Origin: Desulfurococcaceae archaeon
GTDB lineage: Archaea; Thermoproteota; Thermoprotei_A; Sulfolobales; Desulfurococcaceae
Direction: 5' to 3'
Assembly: GCA_020833225.1 (NCBI GenBank)
Contig: JAJHQS010000009.1
Location: 1-43,024 of the forward strand
DNA length: 43,024 bases
Both the position numbers and the translations under genes were made by a program. Under the pieces are notes generated by a model, which was not told the DNA's origin, ran no database searches, and was given only the letters and a program-made list of their open reading frames with translations. Of the stretch, positions 17,623 to 24,309 are shown piece after piece. Every line of letters starts with the position of its first letter. Position 1 is the stretch's first letter.

Positions 17623-17856
17623 TCAGCCCCTGATCACGCTATACCGTGAGCCGTTATAATCTAAATACTCATAAAACCTCTTATATGGATTTTCCAAGAA
17701 GAAACCCTGTTTACACTTAGGACATACGATTAATACTGATCTTTCTCGTTCTTCTCTCTCGACATGTGAATCCATAATATATAAAGTAACCTCGTAAAGA
17801 TAGTTAAATTCAGAGGCATCCCCTTCAAAACCACAATAAGGGCATTTAATTATCAC
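17623..17856 (-). CDS. Small zinc-ribbon protein
   Basis: A protein of about 77 aa with two CxxC knuckles (KCPYCGF near the N-terminus and VCPKCKQGF around residue 50), enough for one zinc site. Between them lies an acidic, variable loop, and a tyrosine-rich tail follows. GTG 17856 (MIIKCPYCGF) is favoured, with GTGTGGTG just upstream; a GTG four codons earlier is possible. It ends 2 bases before the dGTPase-like HD gene on the same strand, so a partner or regulatory role with that enzyme is a reasonable inference. No specific function recognised. Confidence 0.75.
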   Translation of the reverse strand: MIIKCPYCGFEGDASEFNYLYEVTLYIMDSHVEREERERSVLIVCPKCKQGFFLENPYKRFYEYLDYNGSRYSVIRG

Positions 17857-18101
17857 AAAACACCACACAAACTCTTAAATTCACTATGTTAATAGTCTTA
17901 ATAAACAATTTCTACTCTACGATGAATATAAACTAAGTCTATGGGTCTAATATTCCTGCTTATCCCTAAATGCCCGTTCTCATCAGTTCTTATTTATTTA
18001 ATTCTATAAATTTCAAGAATAAGTGCAAAAATATACAGATGTGTTTACTATGTCTATTTACTCTGAGTTGTTTAATGAAATGTAACGGGTTTTTCATAAG
18101 T

Positions 18102-18896
18102 TTACTTGTATGTGAGAAGTTTTATGAGTAAGTAGTATAGTGGTTTATCACCTATAACCAATAGTATTAGTAATCCGATTAGCATGTAAAATACATATGG
18201 CAACCCTGGAGTAATCCACAATATATAGTTCCTCGGAATTACTCCCTTCTCTATAAGCTCTACGACATGTTGTCTAGTGTTATCATCTAATCTTAGTAAA
18301 TTATATTCTTCGCGAATACCTTGCTCAGTATACTTAAATATTTGTAGAGGATAATAATGTCTGTATTTTGGATCCTCATAAAACTCGCCTGCTTTTACAG
18401 GTCTTGCTAAAAATAGGATAATGGCTCTGTATTTAAATGGTAATTGTTTTAATAGACTTCTATAGTGTAGAGTATTAAATAGACCTTGAAGAACAGACCA
18501 GAGTAGTGCTATGAGTGAAGCATAGAGTACAGCTACCAGTGCTGGTGGAATAATACCATATCTTACCAATGTAGCACCATAGACTGTGGGGTGATGTAGT
18601 GAGAGGCCTAGTGCAAGTGAGACGTAGACGTCGCCATCTCCGATAATTCCATACTTGTAGAGGATATAGAATACTCCTGGGGTAACTAATAGTGTTAGTG
18701 CTGTATAAACTAGGTATTCAACGATATTCACAATAGTGATCAAAGTTAAGGCGTAGAGTATTGATGAAAGTGAGAGGTACAAGTACACTATTTTACTATC
18801 TAACTCACGTGTCTTTAGATCCTCAAAGCCCAATATGGCTAAAAACAGTAGTGAGATGAACACCTTAATAAGGGCGAGAATAGTCTCTAACTCCAT
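18102..18896 (-). CDS. Archaeal A24 prepilin/prearchaellin peptidase (GxGD type)
   Basis: Multi-spanning membrane aspartic protease that removes class III signal peptides from pilins or archaellins. The two catalytic aspartates are visible: one in the first loop (FEDLKTRELDSKIV) and one in the GxGD motif (GIIGDGDVYVSLALG). About seven hydrophobic segments; a long cytoplasmic loop of about 80 residues separates the catalytic core from the last membrane pair (FYMLIGLLILLVIG), larger than in FlaK/PibD of about 230 aa. ATG 18896 is preferred over the TTG two codons earlier. No pilin or archaellin gene is adjacent, so the substrates lie elsewhere. Confidence 0.88.
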   Translation of the reverse strand: MELETILALIKVFISLLFLAILGFEDLKTRELDSKIVYLYLSLSSILYALTLITIVNIVEYLVYTALTLLVTPGVFYILYKYGIIGDGDVYVSLALGLSLHHPTVYGATLVRYGIIPPALVAVLYASLIALLWSVLQGLFNTLHYRSLLKQLPFKYRAIILFLARPVKAGEFYEDPKYRHYYPLQIFKYTEQGIREEYNLLRLDDNTRQHVVELIEKGVIPRNYILWITPGLPYVFYMLIGLLILLVIGDKPLYYLLIKLLTYK

Positions 18897-18995
18897 TATC
18901 AAACTAATATTCAGCGTGTAACCACCTCTTCACAGTCAACACTACCACTCAGGACTCCCCGAGACTTCATCACAACTATTAAGGTATTATGGGGT

Positions 18996-19670
18996 TTGCT
19001 CTTTTATCAATTTTTTACTTACGGATTTCTCTGTGGGGTCTTATTGGGATGTACATTACTTTCACTTTTAAGGTTTTCACGTAGTAGTGTTAATAGTGAT
19101 GTTGCTGGGTTAAAGAGGCAGATAGAAGAGTTTAGTAAAGAGTTAAGAGAAGTAAAAGACACTACAAATATGCTAGCTGACAAAGTAGATAAACTTGCTA
19201 AATCTCTAAGTGAGCTTTCAAAAGAGGTAAGTAAACTCAGTGATGTGGTTGGTTTTGTAGTTGAAGATGTAGCGAGAATGCTACTTCCATTTTGGCTGAG
19301 CAGATATATGGGTATTAAAGTTGAGAATTTAAATAGGGCTTTTTTTGAACGTGAGGGGAGGATAGTTGAGGTAGATCTCTTTGGCGAGGGTATTGATGAA
19401 AAAAATGGAGGTAAAGTATTAATTATTGGTGAAGTTAAATCTAGAATTCACGGAAATGACGTAAAGACTTTTCACGAGAAAACAATTAAACTACTAGAGG
19501 AGTTGAAAGAAACTAGAACACCGCTTCTAATAATATTCGGACTCTACACACATCCAACTGCAGAAATGGAAGCTAAACGTAGAGGAGTACTATTAGTAAC
19601 ACCATATAACATAGTGTGGAATATTAATAGCCGAGAACAATGTGAAATAATACGGTCACCATCAGATTAA
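18996..19670 (+). CDS. Membrane-anchored coiled-coil protein with PD-(D/E)XK nuclease-like domain
   Basis: A 224-aa protein in three parts: an N-terminal membrane helix (about residues 5-26), a long heptad-rich coiled coil (about 34-90, many K/E/L positions such as KRQIEEFSKELREVKD), and a C-terminal domain with a PD-(D/E)XK pattern, EVDLFGEG (Asp127) followed by GEVKSR (Glu146, Lys148). This fold is shared by restriction and repair nucleases, but many archaeal coiled-coil members of this type are uncharacterised. TTG start with AAGGT upstream. It stands immediately before the rod-like RNA element on the same strand. DNA cleavage is an inference from the motif only. Confidence 0.78.
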   Translation: MLFYQFFTYGFLCGVLLGCTLLSLLRFSRSSVNSDVAGLKRQIEEFSKELREVKDTTNMLADKVDKLAKSLSELSKEVSKLSDVVGFVVEDVARMLLPFWLSRYMGIKVENLNRAFFEREGRIVEVDLFGEGIDEKNGGKVLIIGEVKSRIHGNDVKTFHEKTIKLLEELKETRTPLLIIFGLYTHPTAEMEAKRRGVLLVTPYNIVWNINSREQCEIIRSPSD

Positions 19671-19760
19671 AATGTATTACTTGAACAAATAGTGTACAAA
19701 AATATAATCTTTAAAAACATGTAGAATGACTAATGAAAACTAATTATACAAAACAGAAGG

Positions 19761-19766
19761 CTTAAA
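19761..19766 (+). promoter_or_regulatory. TATA-like box for the rod-shaped RNA
   Basis: CTTAAA preceded by purine-rich AGAAGG (BRE-like), centred about 26 bases before the first paired base of the hairpin. This is the spacing expected if transcription starts at the base of the stem. Confidence 0.45.
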
Positions 19767-19789
19767 CACTCTCCTTACAAAATAGAGAC

Positions 19790-19980
19790 TTGGTACGCCG
19801 GGGCCTAGACCCGGCCTATAAGTGTATAGGTATAAACAACCCGGTACACGTGTTAACCGGTATCGTGGTGGTATCTGGCTCGGGATAACCGAGTCAGGTA
19901 CTATCACGATACTAGGTTACACGTGTGCTGAGTTGTTTATACCTATACACTTATAGGTAGGGGATAACCCGGCGTACCAA
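19790..19980 (+). ncRNA. 191-nt rod-like structured RNA candidate
   Basis: A GC-rich island in AT-rich DNA that folds on itself end to end. Helices: 19790-19802 with 19968-19980 (13 bp, perfect); 19815-19840 with 19932-19957 (26 bp, perfect); 19842-19853 with 19919-19930 (12 bp); 19855-19858 with 19915-19918 (4 bp); 19859-19883 with 19889-19913 (25 bp); terminal loop GATAA. That is 80 pairs with one mismatch, two single-base bulges and one 12 x 10 internal loop. Seven pairs are G.U on this strand and only the single C/A mismatch would be G.U on the other, which argues for plus-strand RNA. It is not tRNA, SRP RNA or RNase P RNA by any motif I can see. A mobile inverted-repeat element is the main alternative. 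Confidence 0.75.
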
Positions 19981-20018
19981 ATCCTACAAATTTACATCTT
20001 ATTGTTTATGTATATTGA

Positions 20019-20492
20019 TTACTTGAATCTTCCAATTTCAACTAGGTTGTTTGGCCACGGTGCTAAAGTGTATTTTTCTAACCACTCTTCGTTTAGATTG
20101 AGCGTTTTTACGGTTTCTATAATTTTCTTAACAATATTTATTGATATTTTTTCTTCTCTTACTGCGGGACAATCTAAGTCAAGGTAAATAACTTTCTCGC
20201 GTGTTTTAAAGTCTAAGTAAACCATAATAGGCCAAAGTCTACAGTCTAGCGGCCTTTTACTATATATTGTACAGCGCCCTCTTTCATCTAGATAAGGGCA
20301 AGGTTGTCCGCCTCTAGACCCAATACATTTAACAGGACCTTTTTCAGTTATAATAGTAAAAGACTTATCATTAAAGTCCTCTTCCTCTTCTGGTAGGAGC
20401 ACTGCATAAAATCTTCTACAGCAATTTTGAATACACGAGGAGCAGATGTCTCCGAAATTTACAAAGTCAAGCTTATATGCGAGCCTACTCAT
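20019..20492 (-). CDS. YkgJ-family cysteine-cluster protein
   Basis: A protein of about 157 aa with the cysteine pattern of the YkgJ/UPF0153 family: CSSCIQNCC near the N-terminus, then CIGSRGGQPCPYLDERGRCTIYSKRPLDCRLWPIM. Such proteins bind a metal or Fe-S cluster through these cysteines; their reaction is unknown. ATG 20492 is chosen because AAAGGAG lies 5 nt upstream; the frame is open to an ATG at 20516. Its 3' end lies close to the rod-like RNA, in convergent orientation, and no clear operon partner is present. Confidence 0.85.
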   Translation of the reverse strand: MSRLAYKLDFVNFGDICSSCIQNCCRRFYAVLLPEEEEDFNDKSFTIITEKGPVKCIGSRGGQPCPYLDERGRCTIYSKRPLDCRLWPIMVYLDFKTREKVIYLDLDCPAVREEKISINIVKKIIETVKTLNLNEEWLEKYTLAPWPNNLVEIGRFK

Positions 20493-20565
20493 AGCTACTC
20501 CTTTGATTAATACCATTATTAGCTTTTAAGTACAGAGTTTATAAATAACAAGGGGTTTCTTTAGT

Positions 20566-20682
20566 ATGAAAGAAAAATACTACATGGTAAAGGTAAAGTT
20601 AAAATATAAAAGTGGTTTTAAGGTTTTCTTCGGAAATTATAGATGTTTATATGTATATGAGTTAAATACTTCCCTACAATAA
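20566..20682 (+). CDS. Possible 38-aa basic small protein
   Basis: Short reading frame (MKEKYYMVKVKLKYKSGF at its start) with an ATG about 26 bases after a good TATA box (TTTATAAATA, 20538-20547), the geometry of a leaderless message. AAGGGG lies upstream but is rather far. The composition is basic and aromatic. Its 3' end is covered by a 14-bp inverted repeat. I do not recognise it, and it may be a chance frame in the leader of the DUF131 genes. Confidence 0.25.
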   Translation: MKEKYYMVKVKLKYKSGFKVFFGNYRCLYVYELNTSLQ

Positions 20683-20692
20683 ACATCTATAA
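20637..20692. repeat. 14-bp perfect inverted repeat, 28-nt spacer
   Basis: TTATAGATGTTTAT (20637-20650) pairs perfectly with ATAAACATCTATAA (20679-20692). It lies about 100 bases before the DUF131 pair and covers the end of the possible small protein. It could be an RNA hairpin (leader or terminator) or a protein-binding palindrome. Its length makes chance unlikely even in AT-rich DNA. Confidence 0.55.
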
Positions 20693-20795
20693 GTCTCGAT
20701 ATTCTACGAGCTTTTTGATTTTAAATTTTCCCCTTAAATAGTAGAATTTATTAGACACTATTAACTTAACTCTAATTGTGAAGGAAGGTGTTATA

Positions 20796-21050
20796 ATGTT
20801 TGCATTACTATTAGTGTCAGCATTCATAATTATACTATTAGGTATGTTGCTTATAGTGTTCTCGATGCTTAAAGAAACTGAGCATGGTGAAAAGAAAGTT
20901 GAAGGTGGAGGTGTTTTAATTATAGGTCCATTACCAATTATTATAGGTACTAGTGAGAGGATCACTAAAGCACTCATAATATTAGCATTAGTGTTATTAA
21001 TATTTTCACTATTAGTTTTCTTAACATTTACAGGTTATTTAAAATGGTGA
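20796..21050 (+). CDS. DUF131/TIGR00304-type small membrane protein, copy 1
   Basis: An 84-aa protein with two membrane helices flanking a short loop with the family signature GGGVLIIGPLPIIIGTSE. It is an archaeal family of unknown function, and family members are about this size. ATG 20796 is chosen because AAGGAAGGTG lies 5 nt upstream; the frame is open to a GTG at 20778. The next gene starts 7 bases after its stop and codes a diverged paralogue, so the two probably form a heteromeric membrane pair. Upstream region carries a strong inverted repeat. Confidence 0.8.
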   Translation: MFALLLVSAFIIILLGMLLIVFSMLKETEHGEKKVEGGGVLIIGPLPIIIGTSERITKALIILALVLLIFSLLVFLTFTGYLKW

Positions 21051-21057
21051 AAAGAAC

Positions 21058-21342
21058 TTGAAGCTCTTTAAGCTGGGGTTACTCTTAATCTTCATTGGCA
21101 TAGCTTTAGCTTTTATGGCGGCAATACTACCATTAATGCTAGTAGGTTTTGAAACTAGTAGGATTAATGTTACAGGTGGTGGTTGTATCATAGTATTTTT
21201 TATACCAATATGTTTTGGCGTTGGCGAACAAGCTACACAAGCATTATTATTAGCAGTAGTCCTAGTAATAATACTAGTGGCAGTAATATTACTATTCAAT
21301 ACCTGGATCTTAAAAAGTACAAAACAAGTACAAGGCATCTAA
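21058..21342 (+). CDS. DUF131-type small membrane protein, copy 2
   Basis: A 94-aa paralogue of the preceding gene: two membrane helices around GGGCIIVFFIPICFGVGE, which aligns with GGGVLIIGPLPIIIGTSE of copy 1 but has lost the IGPLPI core and gained two cysteines. TTG start with GGTGA (inside the copy 1 stop region) 7 nt upstream, so translation is coupled. Function unknown. Likely the diverged half of a tandem duplication. Confidence 0.75.
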   Translation: MKLFKLGLLLIFIGIALAFMAAILPLMLVGFETSRINVTGGGCIIVFFIPICFGVGEQATQALLLAVVLVIILVAVILLFNTWILKSTKQVQGI

Positions 21343-21657
21343 ATTAAGACATTTTAAAAGAGCTAAACCTGTTAATCCAATTATTAATCTGTAAGGAAGC
21401 TAGTTATTTATACGCCGTTTGCCGTTCAAGTGTTAAAAACCAAGTATATCTAGGTTCTTTATGATGTATGCGGTGAGGAGTTTAAGGATATCAATATCTC
21501 TCTATATTAACGCTATAATTCACTCTCTCAGCTTATTATACTTGACATAAATTCTCCTAGCATCTTCTCCGTCTCAAAAGATGAAACTTTGAGCTATAGT
21601 AATGTTTCTAATTGAACATTATGCTTATTTTTAATCCTCTTAAGAGTGTCAAATATG
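21343..21657. other. 315-base gene-free stretch with a 7-bp hairpin
   Basis: No supportable coding frame. The hairpin TAATGTT / AACATTA (21600-21621, 8-nt loop) lies just past the stop of the minus-strand ABC ATPase gene and may end or protect that message. A short repeat GCCGTTTGCCGTT at 21414-21426 and a TATA-like TTATTTATAC near 21405 are present, but nothing downstream of the latter is recognisable as a gene or structured RNA. Confidence 0.4.
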
Positions 21658-22389
21658 TTAGTGCCAGTCTATGACATGTACGTGTCTTTGTAACTCTATA
21701 GCACATTTCTTGTAGAATTTGCCTAAAACCTCTATTTTTAAGATCTCTTCGACGTCTCCAAAGGCATAGCCGCCAGGTCCAAGAACAAGTATTTTCTCGG
21801 TATACTCAAGTAAGAGTGTTGGGTCATGGCTTGTAGTAATAACTAGTTTTTTCTCAGAAAGTTTACCAATGTATTCTGATAACTCAACTTTACCCTCTGG
21901 ATCTATGTTTGAGAACGGTTCGTCGAGTAATATGATGGGGGTGTCTAATATGAGTGTCCTTGCTAACATTGTTCTCTGCAATAACCCACCTGAGAGTTGA
22001 CTAAGTTTCTTAAACCAATACTCTTTGCTTATGCCTGTGAGCTTTAGGATTTCTTCTACACTATTAGAGTTCTTTCCTAAAACCCCAGCTAAGTTTTCTA
22101 TGAATTCATAGAGCGTTATAGGTGCATCTACTGGGATAATATAGTGTTGAGGCATATAAGAAATGAGGCCTTTAACTAACTTAGAATTCTTAACGATGAT
22201 ATTATCTATAATCACCCTTCCGTGAACAGGCTTAATCCTCCCAATAATTGTTAATAATAAAGTGGTTTTACCAGAGCCATTTGGCCCAATAACCTGGTAA
22301 AGCCCAGGCCCTGAAAACACAGCGGTAAGATCTTTAAATACAACTTTATCGCCACGTTTTACAGTAACAGATTCTAGTTTTACCTGCAT
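21658..22389 (-). CDS. Metal-ion ABC importer ATPase (ZnuC/TroB type)
   Basis: A 243-aa ATP-binding cassette: Walker A GPNGSGKTT, Q-loop YMPQHY, signature LSGGLLQRTMLARTL, Walker B PIILLDEPFSNIDPEG and the switch His in TTSHDPTLL. The partner binding protein and permease are divergent across a 66-base promoter region. ATG 22389 is preferred: the frame is open to a TTG at 22410, but that codon lies in the operator palindrome. The C-terminus ends in an unusual histidine tail (RHVHVIDWH) that could bind the transported metal. The family placement as zinc or manganese importer rests on the TroA-type binding protein. Confidence 0.88.
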   Translation of the reverse strand: MQVKLESVTVKRGDKVVFKDLTAVFSGPGLYQVIGPNGSGKTTLLLTIIGRIKPVHGRVIIDNIIVKNSKLVKGLISYMPQHYIIPVDAPITLYEFIENLAGVLGKNSNSVEEILKLTGISKEYWFKKLSQLSGGLLQRTMLARTLILDTPIILLDEPFSNIDPEGKVELSEYIGKLSEKKLVITTSHDPTLLLEYTEKILVLGPGGYAFGDVEEILKIEVLGKFYKKCAIELQRHVHVIDWH

Positions 22390-22400
22390 CTCCTTCCCCT

Positions 22401-22444
22401 TTGTGCACAAGTTTATTAGGGGCTTATATATTTATTGTGCACAA
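22401..22444. promoter_or_regulatory. Twin TTGTGCACAA palindromes flanking a shared divergent promoter
   Basis: The perfect 10-bp palindrome TTGTGCACAA occurs at 22401-22410 and again at 22435-22444, 34 bases apart (close to three helical turns). A TATA element (CTTATATATTTA, from 22424) lies between them. The site separates the ATPase gene from the binding-protein and permease genes, so one regulator could close both promoters. The ribbon-helix-helix protein coded downstream of the permease is the obvious candidate. Confidence 0.75.
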
Positions 22445-22455
22445 GGTGACCATAT

Positions 22456-23457
22456 CTGAACTATAGATTTATCTTAACTATAACTCTACTTGTAGTGTTT
22501 TCACTATTAGAACTCGGCAATATAGTGTCATCTGAGAGCACTACATTTATTATTGTAACTGCTCCTCCACTTAAAGGAGACGTAGAGAGGGTCGTATGTA
22601 CTGGTGATATTGTTATTTCACTAGTACCTCCAGGTGTTGATATACATGAATATCAGTTAAGTATTAGTAATTTAGATTTGTTAAAGAAAGCGTCTCTAAT
22701 AGTTTCTACAGGTCATACCTCTTTTGAACTCAAGATAAAAGAGCTGGTAGAGAGAGGAGAGCTGAGCGCAATATTACTTGACACTCTAGAAATTCCGGGT
22801 TTAAAACTCAGCAAAAACCCTGTTACAGGGCAATTAAATTATCACATGCCTGTAAAAGACCCTGTAAACTATGTGTTATTTATATCACGCCTCGTAGAGG
22901 ATCTCGCTAGTTTAAATCCAGAGAAAGCTGAGTGCTATTACTCTAATTATATTAAACTTATACGTGAACTTTATACCTCAGTTCTAGTATATAGAGGCGA
23001 TTACACAGGTCTCGCCATAGTAGATTCTCCTCACTCTCAATACTACGTGGAGTGGATTGGATTTAAAGTAGTATGGATGTTGAAATATGAGGAGGATGTT
23101 CCTGTAACTACGAAATCGCTTGAAGTATTTAGAGAATTCCTAGCTAATAACTCTGTGAAAGTAGTTTTTGTAGCAGAAGACTTTCCTCACTATTCATTCA
23201 TAGTTGAAGAGGCTAGTAAATACAACGTCTTAGTTGTTAAGACCCCTTCACCAACTAGTAACGTAAGTATACTAGATGGGCTTAAGCAGGTGGTAGAGCA
23301 ATTAAAGAACTCAACGATCACGGAAACAACAGTTACCAGTAGTGTGGGAGTTGAGAAGAATACATACACTACTATTTTATGGATGATGATTACACTTACA
23401 AGTGGTATTGTAATTGGAGTTCTCCTTGATAAATTATATGTGAGGCGGAGAACTTGA
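22456..23457 (+). CDS. Metal-binding ABC transporter substrate-binding protein (TroA/ZnuA type), probable CTG start
   Basis: Surface protein that captures Zn2+ or Mn2+ for the importer. Metal-ligand histidines are at PPGVDIHEYQLS, NYHMPVKDP and DSPHSQYYVEW, with an acidic ligand in VVFVAEDFPHY; the TroA pattern is complete. A C-terminal helix (MMITLTSGIVIGVLLDKLY) should anchor it to the membrane after a Thr/Ser-rich stalk. The first conventional start, GTG 22495, cuts the signal peptide in half. The frame is open upstream and codes NYRFILTITLLVVFSLL, a good signal peptide; the only plausible start there is CTG 22456, with GGTGA 6 nt before it. The permease start overlaps its stop. Confidence 0.83.
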   Translation: MNYRFILTITLLVVFSLLELGNIVSSESTTFIIVTAPPLKGDVERVVCTGDIVISLVPPGVDIHEYQLSISNLDLLKKASLIVSTGHTSFELKIKELVERGELSAILLDTLEIPGLKLSKNPVTGQLNYHMPVKDPVNYVLFISRLVEDLASLNPEKAECYYSNYIKLIRELYTSVLVYRGDYTGLAIVDSPHSQYYVEWIGFKVVWMLKYEEDVPVTTKSLEVFREFLANNSVKVVFVAEDFPHYSFIVEEASKYNVLVVKTPSPTSNVSILDGLKQVVEQLKNSTITETTVTSSVGVEKNTYTTILWMMITLTSGIVIGVLLDKLYVRRRT

Positions 23458-24305
23458 CGTTTAAAGTTTTATTGTTAATACTCTTAAGCGTATTTTTACT
23501 AATACCCTGCGTACTCTACGATGTTTACAGGGGATTAGCTTACATAGTGGTGAGTTTAGCTTTTAGTGCAACTAGTTTATTAACATATTATAGAAGACTA
23601 GAATTCCTCGTAGCTGAGAGCGTACACAGTAGTCTACTAGCAGTAACAGCTGGCTATATTATCGAGTACTATATTGGAGGAAATATTTACTATTATGCAC
23701 TGCCAATAGGGCTGCTTCTAGTATATGTAACAATGGCTCTTGTGAAGAAAGGATTTATGCAGGAGAAAGCAATTGCTATAACTAGTTCACTGACACTTGT
23801 TCTTACAATTTTACTAGTTCATTACGCCTTAACCAGGATACCTATGAAATACTCTCTCTCTAGTCTACTACTTGGAGACCCACTACTTGTCAGTACAAGT
23901 GAAGCTATGTTTGCTATAATACTTTCACTTATAGTTACATTTATAATAGTCCTAGTATTTCGAAGAGTACTTGAGGTGAGCGTTGATGAGGTGTCAGCAC
24001 TATTAGCAGGTATTAATGTGAATTTCTATGACTTCTTCTCTTATACCTTAATTGGAGTAGTATCAATTACTCTACTAAAATTTGCAGGTTACATAGCTGA
24101 ACATGTGATGTTACTACTTCCAGCCTCTATTGCAGCTCTCTATTCTAATAATATGAGAGAGCACGTGTGGCTTGGATTAGTAGTGGGGTTTTTCTCAGCT
24201 ACTAGTGGTTTAATGCTTTCAATTCTCCTTGGTGGTGCACCCACAGGTTTTACCGGCTTAGTACTTATCTTACTCTTACTATTAAAATACATTGTGAAGG
24301 TGTAG
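23454..24305 (+). CDS. Metal-ion ABC importer permease (ZnuB/ABC-3 family)
   Basis: A 283-aa membrane protein with about eight hydrophobic segments. Family marks are FSATSLLTYYRRLEFLVAESVHS in the first third (SLLTYYRRLEFLVAE type), VDEVSALLAGINVNFYDFFSYTLIG and FVGYIAEHVMLLLPASIAAL-like sequence (KFAGYIAEHVMLLLPASIA) in the last third. It forms the channel with the ATPase coded divergently. TTG start overlapping the binding-protein stop by 4 bases, with AGGCGGAG upstream. The regulator gene follows after 4 bases. Confidence 0.88.
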   Translation: MTFKVLLLILLSVFLLIPCVLYDVYRGLAYIVVSLAFSATSLLTYYRRLEFLVAESVHSSLLAVTAGYIIEYYIGGNIYYYALPIGLLLVYVTMALVKKGFMQEKAIAITSSLTLVLTILLVHYALTRIPMKYSLSSLLLGDPLLVSTSEAMFAIILSLIVTFIIVLVFRRVLEVSVDEVSALLAGINVNFYDFFSYTLIGVVSITLLKFAGYIAEHVMLLLPASIAALYSNNMREHVWLGLVVGFFSATSGLMLSILLGGAPTGFTGLVLILLLLLKYIVKV

Positions 24306-24309
24306 TGTT

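Noticed and set aside
19790-19980. tRNA, SRP RNA, RNase P RNA or H/ACA guide as identity of the rod RNA
   Set aside because: No T-loop or anticodon arm, no SRP domain IV motif, no RNase P core, and the helix is far longer and more regular than a guide-RNA hairpin.
20687-21338. Two minus-strand frames opposite the DUF131 genes
   Set aside because: The plus-strand frames have ribosome sites, membrane topology and a family signature; the reverse frames have none.
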